64,000 nt of DNA from contig JAYRJU010000001.1 in the NCBI GenBank assembly GCA_041906145.1, positions 248,001 through 312,000 on the forward strand. Reading direction: 5' to 3'. The DNA is from SHVO01 sp041906145. Its GTDB lineage: Bacteria; Pseudomonadota; Alphaproteobacteria; Rhodospirillales; Rhodospirillaceae. Positions 15,738-24,628 of the stretch are shown here, piece after piece. The notes under the pieces were generated by a model. That model searched no databases, was not told the DNA's origin, and saw nothing but the letters and a program-made list of their open reading frames with translations. Made by a program: the position numbers and the translations under genes. Positions within the stretch are counted from its first letter, which is position 1. Each line of letters opens with the position of its first letter.

Positions 15738-16508
15738 GCCGAACCCCACGCATCGCATGGAGATTGAGGCGTTCTGCATCGCCTCATAAACCGTTTCCGC
15801 ACGCTCGGCCGGGTCCGCGGCGCCAAGCGCATACAGGAACGGATACCAATGCTCGGCCGTGGGGATGGAAAGCCGGCCGGCTTCGCTCGAGCGCGCGTCA
15901 TGCACGAGCGCGGCGTCATCCCGCGCCACCAACTTGTCGGCGACCCAAGCGTCGAATTCGGACGCCCACGGATACGGCGCCGCGGCTTCGTCCCAATTGA
16001 TGAGGCGCAGGTTGTGCACGATGTTGCCGCTGCCGACGATGAGAATCCCGAGGTCGCGCAATTTCGCTAGGCTCCGCCCCGCGATGTAATGGAAGCGCTC
16101 GTCACGCTCCATGTGCAGGCTGAGCTGAAGCACCGGCACGTCCGCGTCGGGAAGAATGTGGCGGAGCACGGACCAGGCGCCGTGATCGAGACCCCACTGC
16201 TCATCATCGAGGTTGATTGTGATATCGGTGACGCGCGCCTTGATCTCCTCGGCCAGCGCGGGATCTCCGGGCGCGGGATACTGCACGTCGAACAGCGGCT
16301 TTGGAAAACCGTAGAAATCATGGATCGTACGCGGTTGCGCCTGATGCGTGATCCAGGTGCCTTCCGTCATCCAATGGGCGGACACGCACAGGATCGCGCG
16401 AGGCCGTGCGAGTTTACGGCCCAAATCCTGAAGGGTGCGCGTGTATTCATTGTCCGCGATCGCATTCATCGGAGAGCCGTGGCCAATGAAGAGCACAGGG
16501 GCGCGCAT
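15732..16508 (-). CDS. DODA-type extradiol ring-opening dioxygenase (LigB superfamily)
   Basis: A 258-residue member of the class III extradiol dioxygenase family related to YgiD/4,5-DOPA dioxygenase. Metal-site histidines are visible in FIGHGSPMNAI (His10) and CVSAHWMTEG (His45), with later conserved blocks QLSLH and VGSGNIVHNLR. Plausibly acts on a catechol-type substrate in the cytosol. It abuts the DUF72 gene upstream (4 bp gap), so the two are likely co-transcribed. The natural substrate is unknown. Confidence 0.88.
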   Translation of the reverse strand: MRAPVLFIGHGSPMNAIADNEYTRTLQDLGRKLARPRAILCVSAHWMTEGTWITHQAQPRTIHDFYGFPKPLFDVQYPAPGDPALAEEIKARVTDITINLDDEQWGLDHGAWSVLRHILPDADVPVLQLSLHMERDERFHYIAGRSLAKLRDLGILIVGSGNIVHNLRLINWDEAAAPYPWASEFDAWVADKLVARDDAALVHDARSSEAGRLSIPTAEHWYPFLYALGAADPAERAETVYEAMQNASISMRCVGFGL

Positions 16509-16512
16509 GACG

Positions 16513-17310
16513 TTATTTCACCCGTTCGATCAGCGCTTGCGCGGCTGCGGGCGCGCGTTCTTTGGCGCCGGAGATGAAATAGACAAACGTTTCGCCGCGC
16601 TTCGACCAAGCCTTCGCGCGTTTGGCCCAGGCGTCGAGTTCCGCCGCCTTATAGCCGGTCTTGATCGTGGGTTTGGTGCGCATGAGACGCGCGTATGTGA
16701 AGTCGGCCGTCGGCTCGTCGATCTCGGGGAACTCGTCGTCATCGGCATAGACGATGGCGGCGTTAAATTTGCGTGCAAGGTCGTAGAAGCGCTCATCCTG
16801 GAACGTCGGGCTGCGCACCTCGAGCGCATGGCGCAGCGGCAGGCCATCGATCTCGGGCGGCAATAGTTTCAGGAACCCCTCGAAGTCGGCGGGATCGAAC
16901 TTCTTCGTGCCCATGAACTGCCAATTGATGGGGCCCAGACGATCCTTGAGTTCGCTGAGACCCTGGGTGAGGAAGCGCATGACGGACTCGCCGGCATCGG
17001 CCAGCACGCGCCGGTTTGTGCAAAAGCGCGAGGCTTTGACCGCGAAGACAAATCCGTCCGGCGTCTCGTCGCGCCATTTGGCCCACGTGGCGGGCTTGAA
17101 GGAGGAATAGTAGGTGCCGTTGATCTCGATGGAGGTCAGCGCGCGGCTGGCGAACTCCAGCTCTTTCTTCTGGGAGAGGCCCTTTGGATAGAAGATCCCG
17201 CGCCACGGCTCGAAGGTCCAACCGCCGATGCCCACAAGGACGCGGGACGACGCCTTTATAGAGCTCCTGGTGGAGCTCTTGGCGGCGCTCTTGGTTGGGC
17301 GTTTAGCCAT
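16513..17310 (-). CDS. DUF72 domain protein (YecE-like)
   Basis: A 265-residue DUF72 protein with a TIM-barrel-like fold. Marks: VGIGGWTFEPWRGIFYP near the N-terminus, LTSIEINGTYYSSFKPATWAKW, and FVFAVKASRF. The start ATG at 17310 has AGGAGG seven bases upstream. A basic, Ser/Lys-rich N-terminal tail of about 20 residues (KRPTKSAAKSSTRSSIKASS) precedes the domain and is not part of it. The family function is unknown. A repeat-bearing spacer lies upstream. Confidence 0.88.
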   Translation of the reverse strand: MAKRPTKSAAKSSTRSSIKASSRVLVGIGGWTFEPWRGIFYPKGLSQKKELEFASRALTSIEINGTYYSSFKPATWAKWRDETPDGFVFAVKASRFCTNRRVLADAGESVMRFLTQGLSELKDRLGPINWQFMGTKKFDPADFEGFLKLLPPEIDGLPLRHALEVRSPTFQDERFYDLARKFNAAIVYADDDEFPEIDEPTADFTYARLMRTKPTIKTGYKAAELDAWAKRAKAWSKRGETFVYFISGAKERAPAAAQALIERVK

Positions 17311-17384
17311 AACGGACCTCCTGGCGAAGGATGGCACCTTACACAGCGAAAGCGAGGGAAGTCAGTGGGTTGAATGAAGATTAA

Positions 17385-17448
17385 TGGGGCCAGAGTAGAC
17401 CGCAAAAATGGAGTCTGACCCCAAATTCCCCCACCCCAAATTCCCCCA
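17385..17448. repeat. REP-like imperfect inverted repeat with a 15-bp perfect tandem duplication
   Basis: TGGGGCCAGA (17385-17394) and TCTGACCCCA (17414-17423) are inverted copies with a single mismatch that still pairs as G-U. Immediately overlapping, the 15-mer CCCCAAATTCCCCCA occurs twice in tandem (17419-17433 and 17434-17448). The composition differs from the flanks. The TGGGGTCAGA core looks like the repetitive extragenic elements found beside Y1-type transposases; no transposase is nearby. Confidence 0.6.
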
Positions 17449-17482
17449 CATCCTGCTCTGCTTTTTGCAAGGGAGGTCTGCA

Positions 17483-17503
17483 ATTATATACATAACATAT
17501 AAT
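17483..17503. promoter_or_regulatory. Palindromic operator candidate overlapping the -10 box of the marR-emrAB operon
   Basis: Perfect 7-bp inverted repeat ATTATAT / ATATAAT with a 7-base spacer. Its right half contains a perfect TATAAT (17498-17503), 31 bp before the MarR start, in an AT-rich island in otherwise GC-rich DNA. Size and place fit autorepression by the MarR protein encoded next. Confidence 0.65.
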
Positions 17504-17533
17504 ATCAAATGATTCGTATAAGGGCGGCCTGAA

Positions 17534-18019
17534 ATGAGCCGTTCCGAGGCCTTTGGAGCCCAGCGCATGAGCGCCCCTAAGAACTTTCCCGTCGTCATGG
17601 ATGTGTATGAGCTTTCGCGCACCATGCGGCAGTATCTGAGCCGCGCGACCCGCAGCCTGGGCTTCACCCAGGAGCAATGGCGCGCGCTGTGGCATCTGTC
17701 GCGCAACGAAGGCCTCACGCAGACCAATCTGGCCAACTTGCTCGAGGTCCAGCCGATCTCGCTGACACGCGCCCTGGACCGATTGGCAGAGCAAGACCTT
17801 ATCGAGCGCCGTCCGTCACCGAACGACCGCCGCGCCACGCAAGTTTATCTGACCGAGACCGCCCGGCCGGTGATCGCGAAACTGACCGAGATTCTCGATG
17901 AATTTCGCGCCACCGCTATCGCCGGACTGACCGGCGAAGAGCTCACCCAAGCATCCGACATTCTGAAGCGCATGCGCGCCAATCTCGACAAACAAGACAC
18001 CACCGTCAGCGTCGCCTAG
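17534..18019 (+). CDS. MarR family transcriptional regulator
   Basis: A 161-residue MarR regulator, probably a dimer that represses the efflux operon until a drug or phenolic ligand binds. Winged-helix core: LGFTQEQWRALWHLSRNEG, recognition region TQTNLANLLEVQPISLTRALDRL and wing ERRPSPNDRRATQVYLTE (the DxRxxxv/l pattern). Start at 17534 (AAGGGCGG upstream); ATG 17567 is a shorter alternative. The emrA-like gene begins 5 bp after the stop, so MarR is the first gene of marR-emrA-emrB. A palindrome overlapping the promoter is the likely operator. Confidence 0.92.
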   Translation: MSRSEAFGAQRMSAPKNFPVVMDVYELSRTMRQYLSRATRSLGFTQEQWRALWHLSRNEGLTQTNLANLLEVQPISLTRALDRLAEQDLIERRPSPNDRRATQVYLTETARPVIAKLTEILDEFRATAIAGLTGEELTQASDILKRMRANLDKQDTTVSVA

Positions 18020-18024
18020 GACCC

Positions 18025-19140
18025 ATGACCATGAACGCCAACACGAACACCCAGACTCAATCCCCGATCTCTTCGGCGCCCACCCCGGAGAAGAAGAGCG
18101 GCCTGCGCCGCGTCCTGCTCCTGGGGATTCCCCTGACCGTGATCCTCATCGGGGGCGCGCTCTACCTGGCCGGCGGCCGCTTCGTCTCGACCGATAACGC
18201 CTATGTGAAGGCCGACATCGCCTCGCTGTCGCCGGAGATCTCCGGCAACGTGCTGCAGGTGCTGGTGACGGACAATCAGAAGGTCACCAAGGGCCAACCG
18301 CTACTGACGATCGACGCCACCAACTACAGAGTGGGCCTCGCCGGCGCAGAAGCACAGATGCGCGCCGCGGTCGCCAGCGTTGAAAGCGCGAAGGCGCGCT
18401 ACCGCCAAAAGGAAGAATCCATCGCGCTGATGCAGACCAACGTGAAGTTCGCCGAGCGGGAATTCCAGCGTCAGTCTCAACTGGCCAAGGCGAACTTTGT
18501 CGCAGCGGCGAAACTGGACCAGGCGCAGCACGAGTTGGAGTCGGCGCGCCGGAATCTGCGCCTCCTGCAACAGGAAAAGGCCGAAATCCTCGCCATGCTG
18601 GAAGGCAATCCCGATATCCGCCCGGAGGATCATTCCTCCTACCAGCAGGCTATGGTGGGCCGTGAAAGCGCCCAGTTGTTCGTCGATCGCTCAACCCTGC
18701 TCGCGCCTTTCGACGGCATCGTGAGCCAGGTGCCGAAGGTCGGCGATTTCGCCCGTACCGGCGCGCCGATCATGTCGCTGGTGTCGACCTCCGGCGTCTG
18801 GGTGGAAGCGAACTTCAAGGAAACCGATCTCACCCAGATGAAGACCGGCCAACCGGTGGACATCGAGGTGGATACGTATCCCGGACGCAAGTTCCACGGC
18901 AGAGTGGCCAGCATCAGCCAGGCGACCGGCGCCGAATTCTCCGTGCTGCCCGCGCAGAACTCGAGCGGCAACTGGGTGAAAGTCGTGCAGCGCATCCCCG
19001 TGCGCATCGCCTTCGAGGATCCAGCCAATGGCCCGACGCTGCGCGCCGGCATGAGCGTGATCGCCGAAGTGGACACCGGTACACGCCGCGCGTCCCACTG
19101 GTTCGGGGCGCAGGCGAGCGACGGCACGCAGGCTCCGTAA
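18025..19140 (+). CDS. emrA: HlyD/EmrA-type membrane fusion protein of a multidrug efflux pump
   Basis: A 371-residue periplasmic adaptor. One N-terminal membrane helix (about residues 28-48) is followed by the biotinyl-lipoyl half-motif RFVSTDNAYVKADIASLSPEISG, a long alpha-helical hairpin (about 110-200, rich in Gln/Glu/Ala) and the second lipoyl half plus beta-barrel (APFDGIVSQVPKVGDFARTGAPIMSLV, NFKETDLTQMKTGQPVDIEV). It links the MFS pump EmrB to an outer-membrane TolC-type channel, which is not encoded here. Confidence 0.92.
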   Translation: MTMNANTNTQTQSPISSAPTPEKKSGLRRVLLLGIPLTVILIGGALYLAGGRFVSTDNAYVKADIASLSPEISGNVLQVLVTDNQKVTKGQPLLTIDATNYRVGLAGAEAQMRAAVASVESAKARYRQKEESIALMQTNVKFAEREFQRQSQLAKANFVAAAKLDQAQHELESARRNLRLLQQEKAEILAMLEGNPDIRPEDHSSYQQAMVGRESAQLFVDRSTLLAPFDGIVSQVPKVGDFARTGAPIMSLVSTSGVWVEANFKETDLTQMKTGQPVDIEVDTYPGRKFHGRVASISQATGAEFSVLPAQNSSGNWVKVVQRIPVRIAFEDPANGPTLRAGMSVIAEVDTGTRRASHWFGAQASDGTQAP

Positions 19141-19167
19141 ACGTCACGTTAGGATCGGATCCGCGCC

Positions 19168-20727
19168 ATGGCGCAGATGTACGAGTATTTCAACGCCCAC
19201 CCGGGGCGCCGCTCGGCGCTGGTGATCGTCGTCACCCTGGCGATGATCATGCAGACTTTGGACGCTACCATCGCGAACGTCGCCCTCCCGCACATGCAAA
19301 GCAGCATGAGCGCCGCGCAGGACCAGATCAGCTGGGTGTTGACCTCGTATATGATCGCCTCGGCAATCGGCATGTCGCTGACAGGCTTCCTGGCCTCGCG
19401 TTTCGGCACCAAGAACCTCCTCATAGGGTCCATCGTCGGCTTCACGGCCGCCTCGATGCTGTGCGGCATCGCGCAGACGCTGCCCGAGATGATCATGTTC
19501 CGCGTCGCGCAAGGACTGTTCGGCGCCGGTCTCCTGCCGTTGTCGCAGTCGATCATGCTCGATGTGTTTCCGCGTGAAAAACAAGGCCCCGCGATGGCGA
19601 TCTGGGGCATGGGCGTGATGCTGGGGCCGATCCTTGGCCCCACGCTCGGGGGTTACCTCACCGAATATTATAACTGGCGCTGGATCTTCTTTATCAATGC
19701 GCCGCTGGGCGTCATCAGCACCTTGAGCGTCATGGCGCTCCTGCCGGAAACGCCGCCGAACAAGCAAACCTATTTCGACTTCCTTGGATTTGGATTGCTG
19801 GCGATCGCGCTGACGTCCTTCCAGCTGATGCTGGACCGGGGCGAAACGCAGGACTGGTTCCAGTCCTATGAGATCATCATCGAAGCGGGCATCGCAGGGC
19901 TGGCGTTCTATGCCTTCATCGCGCACGTGCTCACCACCGACAAACCCTTCATCACGCTCAGCCTATTCCGGGACCTGAACTATAGCGTCAGCATGGTCAT
20001 CGGCGCCGCGTTCGGGGTGACGTTGTTCGCGACCATGACCCTGATGCCGCTGATGCTGCAGAACCTGATGCATTACTCCGTCATCGACACGGGTTTCGTG
20101 CTGATGCCGCGCGGCATTGGAACCATGTTCGCGATGGCGTTTGTCGGGCGCATCGTCACCAAGCTGGATGCGCGCCTGATCATGTTCTTCGGGCTGGTGC
20201 TTACGGCGGCGGCGCTCTGGCACATGTCCACCTGGACACTTGATGTGTCGGGCGTTGAGATGATCGCCACCGGCGTCCTGCAAGGCGTCGGCATCGGGTT
20301 CCTGTTTCCGCCCCTCTCGATGATCGCCTACATGACGCTAGCCCCGCACTTGCGTACCGAGGCGGCCGCGTTCTTCAGCCTGACGCGCAATATGGGTTCA
20401 AGCGTGGGGATCTCCGTCATGATCGCCCTGGTGGCCCAGAACACGCAGATCAACCACGCGAGCCTTGCCGAATACATCACGCCGTTCAGCCGCGCCTTGC
20501 AGGCCCTGGTTCCCGAGGCGGGCTGGTCGATCGGCGCGGCCTCGGGGATCGCGCACCTCAACGGCGAGCTGACACGACAGGCGATGATGATCTCGTATCT
20601 GAACGACTATCGCCTGATGGCCTATGCGATCGTGCTGGTGATGCCGCTGATCTTCCTGTTGCGCGTGCCGAAGCGCGCGGGCGCGGCGCCGGCCCAGCCG
20701 GCGGTCGCGGCCGCCGCCGAACACTAA
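19168..20727 (+). CDS. emrB: EmrB-type MFS drug:proton antiporter (DHA2, 14 TM)
   Basis: A 519-residue inner-membrane transporter of the DHA2 family, with about 14 hydrophobic segments. Motifs: MQTLDATIANVALPHMQ in helix 1 (the LDxTIvNVALP signature), SRFGTKNLL loop (motif A), and GVMLGPILGPTLGGYLTEYYNWRWIFFINAP (motif C region). Begins 27 bp after emrA and completes the marR-emrAB operon. Export of hydrophobic or uncoupler-type compounds is inferred from the family. Confidence 0.93.
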   Translation: MAQMYEYFNAHPGRRSALVIVVTLAMIMQTLDATIANVALPHMQSSMSAAQDQISWVLTSYMIASAIGMSLTGFLASRFGTKNLLIGSIVGFTAASMLCGIAQTLPEMIMFRVAQGLFGAGLLPLSQSIMLDVFPREKQGPAMAIWGMGVMLGPILGPTLGGYLTEYYNWRWIFFINAPLGVISTLSVMALLPETPPNKQTYFDFLGFGLLAIALTSFQLMLDRGETQDWFQSYEIIIEAGIAGLAFYAFIAHVLTTDKPFITLSLFRDLNYSVSMVIGAAFGVTLFATMTLMPLMLQNLMHYSVIDTGFVLMPRGIGTMFAMAFVGRIVTKLDARLIMFFGLVLTAAALWHMSTWTLDVSGVEMIATGVLQGVGIGFLFPPLSMIAYMTLAPHLRTEAAAFFSLTRNMGSSVGISVMIALVAQNTQINHASLAEYITPFSRALQALVPEAGWSIGAASGIAHLNGELTRQAMMISYLNDYRLMAYAIVLVMPLIFLLRVPKRAGAAPAQPAVAAAAEH

Positions 20728-20732
20728 GGCGT

Positions 20733-21512
20733 TCAGCGCTTGGTGCGGATTCCGACGTAAACACCCCGGTGGTGCTTGATGTTCTCGGGGTCCATCAGCG
20801 TGTCGTGGATGTCACCGACAATGTCGTACTGTTCGATAACAAGGTCGAAGCCCGCATCCTGAAGCAGTTGCAGGAGCGCTTCCTTGGTCGGCCAGAAACT
20901 GCGCTGGTTCGTCCAGGATGCCCATTTCATCTGTTCAAGCTGATCGACCGTGCCGCCGTTGTGTTCGTGGTACCAGCGGCCCGGCACGCCCTCGTGCTTC
21001 TCCAGGGGACCCATGACATCCTTGAAGGCGGTCATGGGGTACCAGTCGTGCGGCGCGAAATGGGTGTTGATGATGACGGCGTCGCGCGCCTGTTTGCCCA
21101 TCAGATGAATGAACTCACCCGGGCGGTCGAGGTGGTAGAGGAGGCCGCAACAAAAAATGACATCGAAGGGTCCGTACTTTGCGATGTTCCAGCAATCGTC
21201 CTTGGCGAAGTCCAGGTTCGCAAGGCCGGCCCGGCGCTTCACTTCGAGACAGTTGTCATAATTTGACTGGCGCACTTCCAACCCGAAGGCGTCCATGCCC
21301 ATGCGTGCGAACTCGAGGGTGTAACCGCCCTCCAGGCAACCGAGATCGGCGATGCGCTTGCCGGCGAAATTACCGCCGTAAATGAGCTGGAGAAGACGTT
21401 TGGCGCCCTTGCACCATGCGGTGTCCGCGACCAAGCCGCCGGCGTACCCCGGCAAGGTTTCGCTGCCGTCGGCGAAGCGGATATTGTGAGCGGTGAAGGT
21501 ATTGGCGGTCAT
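20733..21512 (-). CDS. Class I SAM-dependent methyltransferase
   Basis: A 259-residue methyltransferase. The SAM-binding motif I is RIADLGCLEGGYTLEFARMG, followed by acidic FGLEVRQSNYDNC and the post-motif DVIFCCGLLYHLDRP. The last part resembles the CmoB/DUF1698-like group (LLQLLQDAGFDLVIEQYDIVGD). Its acceptor is unknown. It ends 5 bp after, and convergent with, emrB and has no obvious operon partner. Confidence 0.85.
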   Translation of the reverse strand: MTANTFTAHNIRFADGSETLPGYAGGLVADTAWCKGAKRLLQLIYGGNFAGKRIADLGCLEGGYTLEFARMGMDAFGLEVRQSNYDNCLEVKRRAGLANLDFAKDDCWNIAKYGPFDVIFCCGLLYHLDRPGEFIHLMGKQARDAVIINTHFAPHDWYPMTAFKDVMGPLEKHEGVPGRWYHEHNGGTVDQLEQMKWASWTNQRSFWPTKEALLQLLQDAGFDLVIEQYDIVGDIHDTLMDPENIKHHRGVYVGIRTKR

Positions 21513-21626
21513 CGCGGCTCCTGAGGTAACAGCTTCTTAGCCGCAACGGGTGTGAGAGCGGAAGCTGATTTCGCCAGAATAGCCATTTGCGAAACGGTGC
21601 GGGTTGGCTAGGTTCGGACCTGGGGG

Positions 21627-22643
21627 ATGCGGGCCACTATGTCTGAAACATCGAAAATCGAAATTGCGTCCATTGTGATCATGGGGATCGGCCTGTACGC
21701 CGTGCTCCATATCGGGCTGCTTGCCGCCCTCCTCCCGGGCCTTTTGATTTTCCATGTCGTCAACCTGATTTCGCCGGTCTTTTACCGGATGGGCCTCAAT
21801 CACGACGCCGGCCGGACGATCGCCCTCGCGGTACCGCTGCTGATCGTCACCCTTGCGGTGGGTCTTGGGATTCTTGAGATCATCGACCTCGTCAGCGGCC
21901 CCGACAGCTTCGTGGAACTCATGCACCGGATGGCCGAGATCGTCGGCACGTCGCGCGAGTATTTGCCCACCTGGGCGCAGCAATATCTGCCCGCCAACGT
22001 CGGCGACATCGAGGCCGCCGGTGCGAAGTGGCTGCGCGAGAACGCCGGTCAGCTCGGCCAGTTCAGCCAGAATGCGGGGCGCATCGCCTTCCACATCATT
22101 ATCGGCATGATCATCGGCGGCCTGGTGGCTTTCTACAGCGGCACGCACAACCCCGCGCTGGGACCATTGGCGCGCGCGATGGAAGACCGCGCTGAATTCC
22201 TCAGCAATGCGTTCCGCAACATCGTCTTTTCGCAAATTCGCATTTCGGCCCTGAACACCTTCCTGACAGCGGTCTACCTCGCCGTGGTTCTGCCGCTTGT
22301 GGGCGTCCAGCTCCCGCTCCTGAAGACTATGATCGCGGTGACCTTCATCGCGGGGCTCCTACCGGTGCTGGGCAATCTGATCTCGAACACCGTGATCGTC
22401 ATCGTCAGCCTGAGCGTCGGCCCCATGGTCGCGGCCGGATCGCTCGCCTTCCTGGTGGTGATCCATAAGCTCGAGTACTTCGTGAACGCCCGCATCATCG
22501 GAACGCGCATCAAGGCGCGCGCGTGGGAGCTGTTGGCCGCAATGCTGGTGATGGAAGCCTGGTTTGGCATCGCCGGCCTGATTGCCGCGCCGATCTACTA
22601 CGCCTATCTCAAGGACGAACTGAAGGCGCGCGCGCTCATCTAA
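21627..22643 (+). CDS. AI-2E family transporter (PerM/YhhT family)
   Basis: A 338-residue inner-membrane protein of the AI-2E/PerM family with about eight membrane spans: an N-terminal triple helix, a large central loop (GTSREYLPTWAQQYLPANVGD), then a C-terminal block with VTFIAGLLPVLGNLISNTVIV and IHKLEYFVNARIIGTRIKARAWELL, all typical of the family. ATG 21639 is an alternative start. Substrate is not known for most members (autoinducer, sodium/proton or small-molecule export). Confidence 0.88.
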   Translation: MRATMSETSKIEIASIVIMGIGLYAVLHIGLLAALLPGLLIFHVVNLISPVFYRMGLNHDAGRTIALAVPLLIVTLAVGLGILEIIDLVSGPDSFVELMHRMAEIVGTSREYLPTWAQQYLPANVGDIEAAGAKWLRENAGQLGQFSQNAGRIAFHIIIGMIIGGLVAFYSGTHNPALGPLARAMEDRAEFLSNAFRNIVFSQIRISALNTFLTAVYLAVVLPLVGVQLPLLKTMIAVTFIAGLLPVLGNLISNTVIVIVSLSVGPMVAAGSLAFLVVIHKLEYFVNARIIGTRIKARAWELLAAMLVMEAWFGIAGLIAAPIYYAYLKDELKARALI

Positions 22644-22665
22644 ATGTGCCGCAGCGGACAAATGA

Positions 22666-22695
22666 AAACGGCGGCGCCACGAGGCGCCGCCGTTT
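22666..22695. terminator. Strong bidirectional terminator between convergent genes
   Basis: Perfect 13-bp inverted repeat AAACGGCGGCGCC / GGCGCCGCCGTTT with loop ACGA, lying 23 bp after the AI-2E stop and 25 bp after the HiPIP stop on the other strand. A- and T-ends suit termination in either direction. Confidence 0.88.
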
Positions 22696-22719
22696 GTCAT
22701 TCAAGCGATCGAGAAGGCG

Positions 22720-23037
22720 CTAGGCCTTCATGCCCCACGAATCGCAATGGCCATGAATGTTCGCCGGGCCATTGAAGATCATGCAGCTACCGCAGTTGCC
22801 CTGGACTTCATGGAGGAAGCCGCAACCGCCGCACACCTTGGTCGGATCCTTCGAGGTTTCGACGTAATTGAGCGACTCACGGATGCTCATCTGACCGCTG
22901 TCGAGCTTGGCAGGATCGGCGCAAATCGCATCAGCCGCGGATGCCACGCGCGATGCGCCAAGCACCGCAAGGCCGGCCAGCGGCAGCGTCGCGCCGCGCG
23001 CCAGAAGCTTACGCCGGGTAAAATTGAATTCAGTCAT
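22720..23037 (-). CDS. High-potential iron-sulfur protein (HiPIP), Tat-exported
   Basis: A 105-residue periplasmic [4Fe-4S] electron carrier. A twin-arginine signal (FTRRKLLARG, RR at 8-9, then a hydrophobic run to ASA) leads to export after folding. Cluster cysteines are at 69, 72, 85 and 98 (KVCGGCGF, CGSCMIF, GHCDSW), in the HiPIP spacing; Cys82 is extra. Start ATG 23037 follows GGGAGGAA at 8 bases. HiPIPs usually shuttle electrons from the bc1 complex to oxidases or reaction centres; no partner is encoded nearby. Confidence 0.92.
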   Translation of the reverse strand: MTEFNFTRRKLLARGATLPLAGLAVLGASRVASAADAICADPAKLDSGQMSIRESLNYVETSKDPTKVCGGCGFLHEVQGNCGSCMIFNGPANIHGHCDSWGMKA

Positions 23038-23278
23038 AGCGTCCGTTCCTCCCATTGATAAAAGTTGAGTACCCGCCACGGCACAGGATCAATGTCGGCA
23101 ACAATTGTGCTGCAATTGCGTCCAAACTTGAGCGCGGCCGCCACAACTCAAACAATTCGGCGCGAGGTCCACACCCTCACGGAGCCCGAATTCGTTCGCG
23201 ATACTAACGACTTAAGGATCGTGTAACAACGTTGTTTTTGGCGCGGACGCAAGAGCCCTCACATAGATGTGTAGGGCC

Positions 23279-24598
23279 TTACGCTTTCACGATATTCGCG
23301 CGCGCGGCCACGCCGCGCAGCGCGTTGCGGGTGTCGACGACCAGCTTGGCGGACCGCGCCACCGCCGCGTAATCGACCGCATCGTGATCGGTCACAATCA
23401 CCACCGCGTCGTAGCCGGCGATCGCCGTGGGCGTCAGCGCGACGGACGCGCGGCCCGCGATAGGACCGTAGTGGCGCGTCGGCGGGATCTTGGGCACGAA
23501 AGGATCGTGATAATCGACCGCGGCGCCCCGTTCCTCGAGAAGTTCGATCAGACGCAGCGCCGGGCTTTCGCGCGTGTCATCGACGTTCTTTTTGTAGGCG
23601 AGCCCAAGCAGGAGCAGGCGCGCGCCCTTGATGCCGCGCGAAAACCGCGCATCGAGCGCCTTGGCGAGGCGCTCAATGACAAGGTGCGGCATGGCGGTGT
23701 TGATTTCACCCGCCAGTTCGATGAACCGCGTGGTGACGTCGAACTCACGCGCCTTCCATGAAAGGTAGAAGGGATCGATGGGGATGCAGTGCCCGCCGAG
23801 ACCGGGTCCCGGATAGAAGGGCATGAAGCCGAACGGTTTGGTCTTGGCCGCTTCGATCACATCCCACACGTCGATGCCCATGGCGTCGAAAACGACCTTG
23901 AGTTCGTTCACCAGCGCGATATTCACCGCGCGGAAGATATTCTCGGTTAATTTGACGGCTTCAGCCGTCGCCGTGCCGGCGACCGGAACGATCTTCGGAA
24001 CGATGGCGCCGTAAAGCGCGGTTGTCAGTGCAAGCGCCTCATCCCCGTCGGCGCCGACGACTTTCGCGGTGTTGGCGACACTGAAGTTCGGGTTGCCCGG
24101 GTCTTCGCGCTCCGGCGAAAAAGCGAGGAAGAAATCCTTGCCGCTTTTAAGCCCGGTTTTTTCGAGGATGGGGCGCACGAGTTCGTTGGTCGTGCCCGGA
24201 TAAGTAGTCGATTCAAGCACGACCAACTGGCCGGCCCGCAGGTGGGCGGCGATGCTTTCGGTCGTCTTGACCACATAGCTCATGTCCGGTTCGCGCTGGC
24301 GTGTCAGGGGCGTCGGGACACAGATCAAGATGGCGTCCGCTTCCTTGAGGCGCGCAAAATCGGAGGAGGGCAGGAGCGTCTTGGCATTGACGAGTTCGGC
24401 GACCGCCGCATCCGGGATACGGTCGATGTAAGAGCGACCGGCGTTCAGTTTCTCGATCTTGGCCGCGTCGATATCGAGCGCCAGCGTGCGGAAGCCTTTC
24501 TCGGCGAAGGCGCGCGCCAGTGGAAGACCGACGTAGCCAAGGCCAATCACGGCCACCATGGCCGAACGGTCGGTAATGCGCGAAAAGGTTAAGGTCAT
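23279..24598 (-). CDS. UDP-N-acetylhexosamine 6-dehydrogenase family (WbpA/TviB-like nucleotide-sugar dehydrogenase)
   Basis: A 439-residue NAD-dependent four-electron dehydrogenase that turns a UDP-N-acetylhexosamine (or UDP-glucose) into the uronic acid for surface polysaccharide. Rossmann motif GLGYVG at 19-24; catalytic Cys about 271 in GLGGHCIPIDP; central ENIFRAVNIALVNEL. The PFYPGPGLGGHCIP form and 440-residue length fit the WbpA/TviB branch rather than Ugd. Start ATG 24598; a TTG lies two codons upstream. Isolated from other polysaccharide genes. Confidence 0.9.
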   Translation of the reverse strand: MTLTFSRITDRSAMVAVIGLGYVGLPLARAFAEKGFRTLALDIDAAKIEKLNAGRSYIDRIPDAAVAELVNAKTLLPSSDFARLKEADAILICVPTPLTRQREPDMSYVVKTTESIAAHLRAGQLVVLESTTYPGTTNELVRPILEKTGLKSGKDFFLAFSPEREDPGNPNFSVANTAKVVGADGDEALALTTALYGAIVPKIVPVAGTATAEAVKLTENIFRAVNIALVNELKVVFDAMGIDVWDVIEAAKTKPFGFMPFYPGPGLGGHCIPIDPFYLSWKAREFDVTTRFIELAGEINTAMPHLVIERLAKALDARFSRGIKGARLLLLGLAYKKNVDDTRESPALRLIELLEERGAAVDYHDPFVPKIPPTRHYGPIAGRASVALTPTAIAGYDAVVIVTDHDAVDYAAVARSAKLVVDTRNALRGVAARANIVKA

Positions 24599-24628
24599 GG
24601 GCAAGCCGATAGCACGCTGGGCCCCTCC

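Noticed and set aside
17419..17448. CRISPR-like repeat
   Set aside because: Only two directly adjacent 15-mers without spacers; no cas genes.
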